Below the pieces are notes generated by a model. That model was not told the origin of the DNA. It was given only the letters and a program-made list of their open reading frames with translations, and made no database searches. Position numbers and translations under genes: made by a program. Shown here piece by piece: positions 21,683-33,733 of a stretch of DNA of 64,000 nucleotides. Every line of letters begins with the position of its first letter. The stretch's first letter is position 1. This DNA comes from Halictus rubicundus (lineage: Eukaryota; Arthropoda; Insecta; Hymenoptera; Halictidae), in assembly GCF_050948215.1 (NCBI RefSeq), contig NC_135151.1:20768720-20832719 (forward strand), given 5' to 3'.

Positions 21683-22880
21683 TTAAGAGCCAAGGGTAGT
21701 CACGTCACTTTTTCAGTGTCAGCAGATCGGACTGAAGATCCGTCTTGGTCTCGATCCGACGGGTCCTAAGTCTGTGATTAAACTTGTCACATTTTTTGCT
21801 CTGTATTATCGATATTATGACAAAATACATCTCAAATACATATATAAGACAAAATACAGCTCAATTTGTAGCCGGAGATATTTTCCAGCGCGCGCTGCTC
21901 TCGATTTCATCCAGAAAACTCATCTGATGGCATAAAAATGCTTGGATTCCACGGCATGCACGTCGTCAATTTTTGGCCTACTTCTAACGCTTATGTTACC
22001 AAATATCCGCATAATCTCGTCAGCTCATGAGCAGCGCGCGTTAGATTGGACCTTCCTCTTTCGAATGAGCCCTTTCCCAGCGAAAAATGTTCTCATATAA
22101 GGACGAAAAGTTGAGGCGCGTGAAACCATTTTTCGCCGATTTTTGTCGGTAACGTGGTCACTCTACCTTATCGCGAATCTACGGAGTCTTGGGCCTATGT
22201 TTACGGGACCCGTCAGAATTACGAATTCTAATGTTTATAATTTACGAATATTGAGTTTGTAAAGATGCATCCATAAGGAATTATTTAGCAAATTGATTTC
22301 CTGGGGTATATATTAATTAAAAAATGCCCAACAATTTTAATAGGTACATTCGTGCTATTTTCATAAAGTAATGTAAAATAGTAATTTTTAGTGTTCCGTG
22401 AACCTAGTATTAATAGGCTTTTCCCAGCGAAAAATGTTCTCATATGAGGACGAAAAGTTGAGTGACGTAAAACCCTTTTTCTCCTATTTTTGTCGGTAAC
22501 GTGGTCACTCTACCTTATCGCGAATCTACGGAGTCTTGGGCCTATGTTTACGGGACCCGTCAGAATTACGAATTCTAATGTTTATAATTTACAAATATTG
22601 AGTTTGTAAAGATGCATCCATAAGGAATTATTTAGCAAATTGATTTCCTGGGGTATATATTAATTAAAAAATGCCCAACAATTTTAATAGGTACATTCGT
22701 GCTATTTTCATAAAGTAATGTAAAATAGTCATTTTTAGTGCTCCGTGAACCTAGTATTAATAGGCTTTTCCCAGCGAAAAATGTTCTCATATGAGGACGA
22801 AAAGTTGAGTCACGTGAAACCATTTTTCTCCTATTTTTGTCGGTAACGTGGTAACTCTACCTTATCGCGAATCTACGAAG
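21683..22880 (+). mobile_element. D-family non-autonomous repeat, long copy with 347-bp duplication
   Basis: Begins TTAAGAGCCAAGGGTAGTC at 21683 and runs to the 'CTTATCGCGAATCTACG' end near 22878. It has the same block order as the reverse copy at 3255-4390. The terminal unit is tandemly doubled (22191 and 22538, 347 bp apart), each unit containing an E-family insertion. No transposase seen. Confidence 0.75.
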
Positions 22881-24009
22881 ACCGGGCCCTTGACACGGGA
22901 AGCAACCGATCGGAGAGCTCGACGTTGATCGGACTCGTCCGATTTTGACGCGGCCAATCGATCCCGGCCCCGCTTATCGTGACCGGTTCACGGCCGAGGC
23001 ACGAATAAACTATTCTCGTTCGATACACAGACGCGCGTAATCGCGGTCACCGTTGAGGCCTTCCGGCTGTGGAACGATCGGACGCCGTCGCTTCGAGTGT
23101 CGCGTTGCGTCGCGTCGCGTCCCCCGGTTTTAATTTCCTATTATTTAAACGAGCCCGTCACTCACCGTGACATTTGTTAATGGAAAATTACGCTCGAATC
23201 ACGTACAATATCCGGATTATGAGGCCGATCATCGATGCGGCTCTCGCGATTAATTCCCGCGTAGGCCGGCCGACTTCCCGTGCGTCACATGCGGGCGGTA
23301 ATAAGTTTTACAGCAAATTGGCATAATTAATTGCGTAACGAGCCAGCGACAGGTCGGTCGACGATAGAACGCCGTCGGCCAGTCGGACCCCGAGGCTTAA
23401 CGAGTCGACCGAACTGGTTCGACGCTGGCGCGGCGCTGCGGAAATGGCGTCGATGTAAGGAAATATTTAAACGCGACATAATGAGCGGTCTAATTAGAGC
23501 TCAAGTCGCGATAATGGCGTGACGCGGCCGCCGCGCGTAGCTTCGTTTCTAACGGATCCACTAATGAGTCTGTAATACGCGTTTATAACCTTGCTATTCC
23601 GAGCCTTTCGTGTGTCCCCTCGAACTGTGATAGTCGTCGGATCCCCGTTATGGTTCCCGTCGTTCGGTCAGCTTCTATCTGCTCGGGCTCACCCTATTTT
23701 TTTTTCTCACGCTCTCTGTCCCCGCTCTCTTTCTCTCTGCCGACTGGTAACCGACTGCTCCAGAAACCAACGTTTGCCGGTTTGTTTATCAACAAACGTA
23801 TTGGTTGTCTGAAACCGACGCGATACGCCCGACGAAACATAGGCGCTGCCCGTAATTATTAACGGAGCGTCGGCTTCTCGATTAATTATGTAACGTAACG
23901 CGCAAGCCTGGTCTTCGTTATCACGAGCCGGTTGTCTTACCGATGGATGGATTTCAAGGTTATTAATTTCCTTCCGGTCATCGTCGCGCCGCAGTCGCCG
24001 GACGTATCA
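22881..24009. other. GC-rich sequence without a recognised gene
   Basis: CpG-rich and non-repetitive. A GCGTC pentamer run lies near 23103-23121. No recognised coding or RNA gene. Confidence 0.4.
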
Positions 24010-24517
24010 CACTGAATTCTCGTTACTAGTCAGTTGCGCCTGGCGACTGACTCTTAGACGAAATCCGAGGTTCTCGCCGAGCGTCGCATTTGAAATACAC
24101 AGGGCACGCTGCAAACCTAAGAGTCACATCCGTCTATAAGTCATAAGCAGACTGCGGATCTTTCTCGCAAAATAAAATTTGTTTACCTGAATTGCAACGA
24201 ACTGAAGTGAAATGGAAATTTATTTTCTTTCTTATTATGTTTAGAATATTGAAAATAATATAATACTATGTTTAAGTTTTTCTAATATTGTAAAATTACT
24301 TAAAATTACACCTACTAGTTTTTGTCATAAATGCATAAAATCCGCAGTCCAGTGATAAGCCTATGCCAACTAACCGATAGTGACAAGAAGACTGAGAAAA
24401 TGTTGCACGTAGCTCAAGATACGGCTCTGGAGTTTCGGTCCCTTACCGCGGTGGTGTGGGAAGTTCCACTGACTCCAAATCGTGAGGTTGGCACTGACTT
24501 ATAACGAGAATTCACTG
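24010..24517. mobile_element. A'-family CAGTG element carrying a nested hAT-like element
   Basis: Left end CACTGAATTCTCGTTACTAG; right end TATAACGAGAATTCACTG with TA at 24518. It matches 9524-9690 up to 'GTCTATAAGTCA', is interrupted at 24148 by a 204-bp element, and resumes at 'CCTATGCCAACTAACCGATA'. Without the insert it is about 296 bp. Non-coding. Confidence 0.8.
24148..24351. mobile_element. hAT-like miniature element (204 bp)
   Basis: Ends are CAGACTGCGGAT and ATCCGCAGTCCA-type (seen as 'AAATCCGCAGTCCA'), flanked by 8-bp duplications GTCATAAG (24140-24147) and GTGATAAG (24352-24359). The empty site at 9645-9652 in the related A' copy reads GTCAAAAG, which supports the call. An 8-bp duplication is typical of the hAT superfamily. 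Non-coding. Confidence 0.85.
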
Positions 24518-24519
24518 TA

Positions 24520-25309
24520 CTGCAATTCACAGTTTCCGAGCTGATTGCACTTCCGATTTTCGTCCCTGGGGAATTAATCAGCTCTCTTTTTCATACTCTC
24601 CATCTCTTTTGCGTACTTTCGCGTCCTTCTCCGTTCCGCGGAAACCGGAAGATCGAACCAGACTCCGATCGATCGAATACCGAAGTAATCTAAATCTCGG
24701 TGGCGAACAAGAGGGGCGATACCGGTGGCACCCGATCGTCTTGGCACCGATCTCGCGGTAATTAATGCTCAGACAGTTCACGTATCCTGCATGCCTGCGC
24801 GCCTACACGCCCGTATGCTCCTGTGTCTCGGATTTCTGTATAGACTCGCTACCGTATAGAGAGGCTTCTCGTATAGACGATTATACCGGTGTCACGATAT
24901 GAGCGTTGACCGCAATAATATCGCATTACCAAGATTAACGTGATCTCCAATAATAGATCGGACAGTAGTGAGCAACCATGCTGGATTAGCTGACAAGAGA
25001 GTAGGCCCGTACGCTTGTCCCGGGTATTATTCTCATTATTCGATGCCCATTAATAATCACGGCGACGTTTCTCGGTTCCTTAAGCGCCGGTCGGCTCGAT
25101 TCAACTCGGTTGTCCTCCCGACTGTTTCCGGCGCACGTAACACCGCCGAATAAACATCGGTCCGCCATCTTTTTCTTTTTCACTCGAACCCTTTGTGCGA
25201 TAATTTCACAGTCGACCACCTGCAAACACGGGAATCAGGTGAGGACAAATTTCAAGCTCGTCCGACCTCCGACCTTTGTTTCGTATCGAGAACTCGATTT
25301 TTGAAAACG
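24520..25309. other. Sequence without a recognised gene
   Basis: Single-copy-looking, moderate GC. No convincing coding frame, RNA gene or repeat was seen. Confidence 0.35.
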
Positions 25310-25484
25310 TGATTATTATGCAAAATAAAAATTGTCTGCATCGATTACAAGAAATAGAAACCAAGTAGAATGTTATTTCTTCAATTGCTGAGAAATAGTA
25401 TATTGACATTTGAAATTTTCCTACAATTTGAAATTTTATCTAATCAATTTTGTTATAAATTTGTAAAGATCTGCAGTCTAGTGA
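25310..25484. mobile_element. hAT-like miniature element, left end missing
   Basis: Begins inside the family sequence ('TTATGCAAAATAAAAATTGT') and ends 'GATCTGCAGTCTA'. GTGATTAT (25309-) and GTGATTAC (25485-) resemble the 8-bp duplication, which suggests the first dozen bases were lost after insertion. Confidence 0.6.
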
Positions 25485-25652
25485 TTACATACTGTTTACA
25501 CTCTTTCTCGATATTTACGATCTTTTATGTGCTTTTATTTTGTACGCGATCCAAGGAAGAATCAATCCAATCAATTTTCATTTTTCATGGTTCTTACTGG
25601 TTGAATCTTTTCATTATATCTCAATTGTTTAATCAAACACCATTGTCCGACA

Positions 25653-26092
25653 TTAACCCATTGGACTGCGATGTATTTTACGGTTTCAGTGATTAGAACT
25701 TTTTTGTAATTCGTAATTTCCTAGAGAAAGGAGAAAATTTATCAAATCGATGATATTTATCAATCTATCATTTATTTATTTTTTTTTACTTATTTAATTT
25801 ATCATTTATTCATATATTGCATGCCTAGATATTCTCCAATAGCTGTACATAAACAACGCCAGAATAGAATTGAACCCCTCGCACTACTATCTATTTTGTG
25901 ATTATAACGATTAGAAATTCTTCATCGTTCAGAATTTCACAAAAAAAAAGAAGGTTAATATTTATTGTATGCCTATATTTTGGATATATGTCAACTACAA
26001 GCAAATAGAATTTTATTTCGGTTTAAAACAAAATTAATACATATTTATAAGACCCCGTTCAGAATATTCAGTGTAGCGGCAAGGGGTGAAGT
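25653..26092. mobile_element. H-family TTAA element, uninterrupted copy
   Basis: Starts TTAACCCATTGGACTGC and ends GCGGCAAGGGGTGAA (last TTAA mutated). An internal 'TTGAACCCCTCGCACTAC' near 25869 resembles another element end, so this may be two fused copies. The region 'TTATTGTATGCCTATATTTT' shows the site interrupted by an A element at 51.2 kb. Confidence 0.6.
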
Positions 26093-27306
26093 ACGGTCCG
26101 GCGTTGGGTGTTTTTCCTAATTGTTGGGAACTACTGGAGCAGAAGCGAGGCTCGGAAAATTGTAGAAAGGCAGTAAATAGTGAACGTACCGATCGAGAGG
26201 GTGTGCCTAAAGTGTCCTGAAGGATCCGCACGAGCACGGGGTCAGAAACGGCCATCCCGGGATAAAACTGTTTAGCCGGAGGGGTCCGGCTACATTGCAG
26301 AGCGTAGAACAAGTAAGCGAGAGCATTCGCTCCGAACGGATCGTAGATTCAAATTGTCTCTTGCTCCTTGGCAGAGGGGGAGGGGATTCGATTTTTAATC
26401 GGTGAGCAGTCGCCGGAAAATAGCCACTTCGTCCCAGCGGGTCGCGTCTGTAGGCGGCTAGGCCAGCTGTCTTTTCCGCCGCCAAACAATTGTCCCTTCG
26501 TTCGTTTATCGAGCGAACCGACCGGGAAGAACGAAGCACCCGTTGTTCGAAAAACGGCGGACGCGAATCGTGCCGTGCTTACCCGCGCGATCATGCTACC
26601 GATCCTCATCGTTGCGCTCATCCCCCTTTCTGTCTTCTATCCTTTTCAGCTCTCTCTCTCTCTCTCTCTGCTGTTGTTTTCCGCTCCTTTCGCCGCCTAT
26701 GCCCGTTTTCTTCGTGACCATCGATTTCTGACAATGAAAGCAACAGTACCGGAACGTAAGTTTTCTCTATATCACTATTAGCGCTGTAAGCACACTTCGA
26801 CCTCGAGAGCTTATCGTTCGTGACGGTTCGAATTTCGATACCGGTCGAGACTTTTGTGTTGCGTCTGTTGCGGTGATATTTTAATTTATGTTATAAAATT
26901 GTACACTTTTTTCAAATCTTTTTCGCTGCTCCTAGGGCACGATCGAACTAATTTTTCTTTACTCTTAACTCAAAGATATAATGTATGTGTACATGAAAAG
27001 CAAGTTAAGAACCATACCATTAACTCCGCGGTAGCACGCGACGGTCTTTCATTATTCCAGCGAAATTTTCTGCACGTTGACTTCGGCTGGCAAATACGAT
27101 ACTTCTTTAACTTCCGCTGAACATTTACAATTTTATAGTCTGATATATGTGAAAGTATTTTAGCGAGGTATCAGATTTTTTAAGTTCGAAACGTGCGAGA
27201 ATTATGTCGAACTCGGAAGACTGTCATATATGTAATAGAAGAAAATATTGTGACGCTGCAGAGCCGATCTTCAGAATCAGTTTTTTTTTTTTAATATTTT
27301 CATCAG
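26093..27306. other. Sequence without a recognised gene
   Basis: Contains a short CT run (about 26648-26668). The 137-codon plus-strand frame at 26368-26781 has no recognisable domain and includes the CT run. No gene is supported. Confidence 0.35.
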
Positions 27307-27550
27307 TGAACACTTTGACTGCCAAACTAGAAACCTAAAAAATTCCATCGAGTCAAAGTACGTTATTTAACGAAATAAAAATTGAAAATAATTAAATGTA
27401 TGATATTGAGCAATCCTCGAACTCTCTTGCATTTTACAGATCCCAATCAAATTTGGTACAATGAATATATGAACGTAAAAATTCAATTTTAAAAACTGCA
27501 CAAATAATTCCCCCACCCACGTATGGGTGACATGACAGTCAACGTGTTAA
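27307..27550. mobile_element. TTAA-flanked T-family miniature element
   Basis: Left end TGAACACTTTGACTGCCA (TTAA mutated to TGAA); right end TGACAGTCAACGTGTTAA. The same family as 41834-42074 and 51978-52221, sharing 'CTCTTGCATTTTACAGATCC'-like and 'GTTATTTAACGAAATAAAAA' blocks. About 244 bp, non-coding. Confidence 0.75.
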
Positions 27551-27774
27551 AGAGTATAATGCAATTTATTACAAGCACAATTCCAAGTCCTCTCGATATT
27601 CTTACGAGCCTAATCGCCACGTTTACGTCAGCAGGTCATTCAAAGCTCGACAAAACGACTGTGATAAACGCAAATCAACTTTTCAGATATCGTTGCGAAG
27701 AGGAAGCATCGATCTTTAAACCTACGGTGGTTTCAGTTACGAAAAAATTTGTTTAAAGTTTCCACATTTGAATG

Positions 27775-28843
27775 TACAGTGATTTCTCCATATATGTCGC
27801 CAACACCTGAATGATAAAAATATTTTCATATAAGGACGAAAAGTAGAGGCACGTAAAACCATATTTCGCCTATTTTTGTCGGTAACGTGGTCGCTCTACC
27901 TTATCGCGAATCTACGGAGTCTTGGCTCAATTTTTGGCCTACTTCAAACGCTCATATTAGCAAATATCCACATAATCTCGTCAGCTTATGACCATCGCGC
28001 GCTAGATTGGACCTTCCTCTTTCGAACGAGCCCTTTCCCAGCGAAAAATATTCTCATATAAGGACGAAAAGTCGAGGCGCGTAAAACCATTTTTCGCCGA
28101 TTTTTGTCGGTAACGTGGTCGCTCTACCTTATCGCGAATCTACGGAGTCTTGGCTCAATTTTCGGCCTACTTCAAACGCTCATATTAGCAAATATCCGCA
28201 TAATCTCGTCAGCTCATAACCATCGCGCGCTAGATTGGACCTTCCTGTTTCGAACGAGCCCTTTCCCAGCGAAAAATATTCTCATATAAGGACGAAAAGT
28301 CGAGGCACGTAAAACCATATTTCGCCTATTTTTGTCGGTAACGTGGTCGCTCTACCTTATCGCGAATCTACGGAGTCTTGGCTCAATTTTTGGCCTACTT
28401 CAAACGCTCATATTAGCAAATATCCACATAATCTCGCCAGCTTATGACCATCGCGCGCTAGATTGGACCTTCCTCTTTCGAACGAGCCCTTTCCCAGCGA
28501 AAAGTATTCTCATATAAGGACGAAAAGTCGAGGCACGTAAAACCATATTTCGCCTATTTTTGTCGGTAACGTGGTCGCTCTACCTTATCGCGAATCTACG
28601 GAGTCTTGGCTCAATTTTTGGCCTACTTCAAACGCTCATATTAGCAAATATCCGCATAATCTCGTCAGCTCATAACCATCGCGCGCTAGATTGGACCTTC
28701 CTCTTTCGAACGAGCCCTTTCCCAGCGAAAAGTATTCTCATATAAGGACGAAAAGTCGAGGCACGTAAAACCATTTTGACGCCGATTTTTGTCGGTAACG
28801 TGGTCGCTCTACCTTATCGTGAATCTACGGAGTCTTGGCTCTT
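27775..28843 (+). repeat. 228-bp tandem array of D-family monomers
   Basis: After a short B-element end (about 27778-27815), four full units and a partial fifth follow, with anchors at 27876, 28104, 28332 and 28560, each exactly 228 bp apart. Units 1 and 3 share variants (TATCCACATAATCTCG, TTATGACCATC), as do units 2 and 4 (TATCCGCATAATCTCG, CTCATAACCATC). This gives a 456-bp higher-order period. Each unit carries the same 61-codon frame, but no start context, domain or homologue supports a protein. The array ends at GGAGTCTTGGCTCTTAA, the D-family TTAA end. Confidence 0.93.
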
Positions 28844-30168
28844 AACGAGGGAGCGTCGCGTCGACAATACTATCACCGCGGCTCGCGTCGAAGCCGAGTG
28901 TCAATAAATAGATTGCGGGCCCCTGTCCCATTTGTTAGATTAGAATCGAATATAATTCCGCGAGGCACGGAATCTTGATCATGGCGCGCGGAAGAGCCGC
29001 ATATCCATTTTGCCGCGTAAATACGGCCAGCCCAGCGAACCATGCTCGGGTAGCAATCTCCGCGGCGCATTAGTTACGCGAGTTCGATGAGAAACTTTTA
29101 TCCGGGACGATTCTTTAATGCGTTTTGCTTGCTCGCTCGCTTGCTCGGCTGCGTGCTGCTTACCTCGGGACGCGTAACATTGAAATTTACGGGGGACCGG
29201 CACGCGTCCGACAACGGTAAGGTGATATTTAATGCGCGCGCGCGCGAGCGCGAGCGTTCGCCCGGTTATCGGGTCCCGAGCGTAATTGAACGATTAATAA
29301 AATTACGAGGGCGGCGTTGACGCGACAAAGCGACGACGCTGCCTCGATCTCTCGCAATAATTTCCCCACGGAATCCGTATACCCGCGAAAATTGCGATCT
29401 TTTTCACTTACTCCGTCCTCCCATTGGCCCCGTTTTCCCGCCTACTCCCGCGCGTCGACAGTCGCGCCGCGCCGCGCCGCGTCGCGTCGTTCGATCCGCC
29501 GTCGGTTCGTTTTGAATTTCAACCGACAACAACGCCGCGCCGGGGCAAAAATCGTTCCCGGCGTGCAGTTGTCTCGCCTGCCCCGATCCTCGACCTGTTA
29601 AGATGATTTTTTACAAAGGAAGAGCCACCCGGTTTTTAATATCGCGCAGCCCTCCCTGTGTGGGCAGAGGGGTAGATGGCAGAAAATGAAATTTAATTGA
29701 CATCGACGATGCATAACCGGTTATCGTGCATCGCACAAAGTCCCGTAGAATATTTTTCATCAAACGCCCACGGTACACACTTTAGCGGTGGGTAAAGTGT
29801 CTACCGTCCGCGGAAGTTAAATTTCATTCCCTCCTTTCGTTTAAGATGTATATTTTCTGGAATATGCAGGATCCTTCATAAATTGTGGTCTTCGCGAGCG
29901 CGCCGATCAAATAAGGGCCGCGAGGGCTCGTGTAAATCTTTGTTTCCGCCCGTTCCTTTAGCCGAGACAAACGGCTTGTGCATTTCGATCGTTTAACGGC
30001 TTCCCGTCGTTGTCCGATTGTTCTTTCATTCGAAACAAATATGTTTATTATTACAAATATGGCCTGTCAAATATTAACAGGACTTTGCGTTGGACAACAG
30101 CCGTAGTCTCATCTGCACGAGACCGAGCGGACGTTCGAGTAGACGTGTATGAGGAAAAGTTGTTCAGA
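28844..30168. other. GC-rich sequence without a recognised gene
   Basis: A GCGC-alternating tract lies near 29234-29252, and GCGCC/GCGTC pentamer runs near 29465-29489. No recognised coding sequence or RNA gene. Confidence 0.35.
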
Positions 30169-30990
30169 ATGATAACCTTGACAACTCCAAGGTCATTGAA
30201 ATATGTGGGGATACCCCTTTTCTAGATATTTACTAATATTTAAAATATTGTTTTGTTTATATTGTGTCGACAGTAACGAAGAGTTGGAGCAAATCGTAGG
30301 AAAAAATGATAACCTTGACAACTCCAAGGTCATTGAAATATGTGGGGATACCCCTTTTCTAGATATTTACTAATATTTAAAATATTGTTTTGTTTATATT
30401 GTGTCGATAGTAACGAAGAGTTGGAGCAAATCGTAGGAAAAAATGATAACCTTGACAACTCCAAGGTCATTGAAATATGTGGGGATACCCGTTTTCTAGA
30501 TATTTACTAATATTTAAAATATTGTTTTGTTTATATTGTGTCGATAGTAACGAAGAGTTGGAGCAAATCGTAGGAAAAAATGATAACCTTGACAACTGCA
30601 AGGTTATTGAAATATGTGAGGAGACCCCTTTTCTAAATATTTACTAGTATTTAAAATATTGTTTTATTTATATTGTGTCGATAGTAACGAAGAGACGGAG
30701 CACATCTTGTGCAAGAATCATAACCTTGACAACTTCAAAGTTATTGAAATATGTGAGGAGACCCCTTTTCTAAATATTTAATAGTATGTAAAATATTGTT
30801 TTGTTTATATTGTGTCGATAGTAACGAAGAGATGTAGCACATTGTGTTCAAGATTGACAACCTTGACAGCTCCAAGGTCGTTGAAATATGTGAGGAGACC
30901 CCTTTTCTAAATATTTACTAGTATGTAAAATATTGTTTTATTTATATTGTGTCGATAGTAACGAAGAGACGGAGCACATGAGATTGGAAT
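30169..30990 (+). repeat. Six-copy 137-bp tandem array
   Basis: The anchor 'GATAACCTTGACAACT' starts at 30171, 30308, 30445, 30582, 30719 and 30856, exactly 137 bp each time. The first three units are nearly identical and the last three progressively diverged, with AGGAGACC replacing GGGATACC. Each unit contains the short palindrome-like CCTTGACAACTCCAAGGTCA. Minisatellite; no coding sense. Confidence 0.95.
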
Positions 30991-31126
30991 TAAAAAATTA
31001 CCAACCCGGTGGCAAAAATGTGTCGATCGTACCAGAAGATGCGTGAAAAAATAACTGGTTGGTACTTTTAAAAAATTCCACCGAAAATTGGGAAGAAAGT
31101 CCAGCTTATTCGTTAACTGTCAGTCA

Positions 31127-31435
31127 TAGTAACCTCGATCACTCGATCACTCATAGTAACTGGCGGTACAGTCGAATGGGGTGGGGGTGGGGAGGATTGT
31201 ACATAAAAAAATAAGTCGAAAATGTAGAATAAAATTTTTGTTTTGGAGAAAATCCATTCAAATTCGTGTCCCCTTAGCATATGCACGAATTGGAATAGGT
31301 AGGTCATGAACAGACATTCGCCTAATTTTCCAACTGGATTTTCTCGAAGAGAAATCTTCATATCAAAAAATTGTATTCTACATTTTCAATTTTTTCTTTT
31401 CGACCGCACCACCAGTTACCCTGCATTTTCGAAGA
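31127..31435. mobile_element. Inverted-repeat element, unclassified
   Basis: The left part ('GTAACTGGCGGTACAGTCGA' ... 'AAGTCGAAAATGTAGAATAA') recurs inverted at the right ('TTGTATTCTACATTTTCAAT' ... 'CCGCACCACCAGTTACCCTG'). A related piece lies at about 43548-43655. Non-coding; superfamily unknown. Confidence 0.6.
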
Positions 31436-33253
31436 TTACCGAAATAGAAAAATTGTTGCAATTTTGAAAGTTAACTGGGGAACATCGTGCTACATTTCCA
31501 TTGTTCCTGAACACATAATGTTTCCGCAGGGATGCCTAATAGGATAAAATAAGTTCGCATTGTTCATGCATAATTAATAGATCAGGGTTCGTTTTGTCAT
31601 AGTTTAATGAGACTCGAGGGCTCGTGGTTCGCGCAGCTTTTTTTGTCGGTCTCCGGTTTTCCATTTCGCCGCATTGGTGGCCGTTTTCGCTATTGCACAA
31701 TACCGAGGGCTTCCACGAGAGGAATAATTATTTCTGCGTAAATGACGATAATCGGGCTATTATTACGTTTACGGCATTACAGTGGCGCGATATTACAGTA
31801 GTACGTTATTAGAGTATTGGAGGATGAATATTAATCGGGCACGTACGAATGGTGCTTATAATTAAAGTAGACGCGTCATCGGATGGAAAATTAAATTAAA
31901 CGATAATCGACTAATTACGCAATGTCATTCCGATGGACAAAGCAAGATTTCTTTCGCATAGCTCGTTTATACACTGCAATTCTGCTCGTCTGTTGACGTC
32001 CCGCGCGTAATTATGCGCAATTCAACGGAAAAATTTGATTTCCAGGGAAAATTATTCTACAAAAAAAAAAATATTAATTTCATATATACGTACAACCGCG
32101 TTTTAACAGCGAAAAGCTTCGTTCTGTGAAAGGTAATAAAATCCTCGCAAATTAATACCTCGTTCTAACAGAAAAAAGTTCATAATTGCTAAACTGAAAT
32201 TAAACACAGTGAAAAATATATAATTATGTTACTTCAGAGCAATATTCTTTTAAACACAGTAGAAAGTAATTGATCATTATTCTCCGACTCGCTTGACCGA
32301 CTTAAACAAGTAAGCAATATTAATTTTGAATATAACAACAATTAATGTCGCAGTCCGAAAGCTTTGCAATATCTTTGAGGGAAAATAAAATTTCATAATC
32401 GTTAAAGCGAAACGAAATGAAGCGAGGAAACTTTGTGTTGTAAGTTAATAAAAAACTTTGCGACACTATTTTAATTTAGTTGAGAGAAAATAAAGACTCA
32501 TTAATGCCGGAATAAAATGCGGTAAAGTTGCATGTATATGTATATATAAAGCATACTGAGATCAAAAGTAATTTGACTTTGGACTGCCATCGCGCAAAAG
32601 CTATTACATTAACGACAAGAATTTTTATATCTTGCATAGCTATCTGACATTTATTAAGTCGCAGCAATTTCGCTTGATAACAAGTAATATCCAAGAGCAC
32701 GATCAAAAACGGAGACAAGGGAAAGTATTACACGACACGGGGTCGATAGTAACATAAATATTGTTCTCTGAACATTTAGAAATGTAAATCCTAACAGAAA
32801 ATAAAGAGAAGTAATCGTATTCGTGCAAAATAGAAACTAAGTTGACATCATAATCCTCGAACAAATTACAATGCCTTTATCTGCGTTGATTATTCGGTTT
32901 CATAATTGTGACAAACTACAAATTGTGTGGTTTCGTGCATTCTTCGTTTGCCCAGTCGTTGCATTCCGTACACTGCACTCATTTTTCATTCCACTTGCCG
33001 AGGCACTCTGAATCAAGGCGTATCAGGCATTAATACTTCTTATCTTTTTCATCATTACATTCTTCATCCCTGTCGTGCCCTTGGTGTTTTCACAATTTTT
33101 TATTTCAAATTTTACCATTACATATCTTTTCGTTCCTTCGTTTCTTTTTTTACTAACAAAAGTAACTCTAACCGTAGATAACCAAAAGAAACATGAAGGT
33201 ACTTAATCTCTTTTTCATTGACAATATAAAGGAGCAGGGTACAGGAAATCAAG
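31436..33253. other. AT-rich sequence without a recognised gene
   Basis: Low-GC sequence with A/T runs and no confident repeats or coding frames. Confidence 0.35.
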
Positions 33254-33255
33254 TA

Positions 33256-33400
33256 CAGTGAATTCTCGATATAAGTCACTTGCGCGGCTCTGACAAGTGA
33301 CATTTACACGAAATGTAAAAGTCGCTATCCGTGCTAGTGTGGATAGTCCCAGTGACCTTTAAACGCGAGGCTCGCACTGACTTATATCGGGAATTCACTG
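33256..33400. mobile_element. A-family CAGTG miniature element, internally deleted (145 bp)
   Basis: TA at 33254-33255 and 33401-33402; ends CAGTGAATTCTCGATATAAG and TTATATCGGGAATTCACTG. It lacks about 50 bp present in the neighbouring 198-bp copy (the AATCTGTGGTTGTCACGG region). Non-coding. Confidence 0.88.
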
Positions 33401-33535
33401 TATCTTTCCTCAACGCTTGCAGAAAACTCTGCATCCTCCATCATTCTATTTCAGCGATCATTATTTTACAAAGTTCGATCGATGCTTCGAATCAGATGAA
33501 TAGAAACTAAAATCGTAGCGACTATTTTCTAAATA

Positions 33536-33733
33536 CAGTGAATTCCCGATATAAGTCACTTGCGCGGTTCTGGCGAGTGACATTTAGAGGAAATCTGTGG
33601 TTGTCACGGAACGTTGCATTTGAAATACACATTGCACGCTCGGAAATGTAAAAGTCGCTATCCGTGGTGGTGTGGGTAGTCCCAGTGACCTTTAAACGCG
33701 AGGCTCGAAGTGACTTATATCGGGAATTCACTG
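33536..33733. mobile_element. A-family CAGTG miniature element (198 bp)
   Basis: TA at 33534-33535 and 33734-33735; ends CAGTGAATTCCCGATATAAG and TTATATCGGGAATTCACTG. Same orientation as the copy 136 bp upstream. Non-coding. Confidence 0.9.

Noticed and set aside
27876..28745. Four identical-looking 61-codon frames
   Set aside because: They are the same piece of a 228-bp satellite unit. Homologous non-array copies (3.6-4.0 and 22 kb) do not preserve the frame as a gene would.
33256..33733. Paired A elements 136 bp apart as the ends of one larger transposon
   Set aside because: Each has its own complete inverted ends and TA duplications, so they are two separate insertions.
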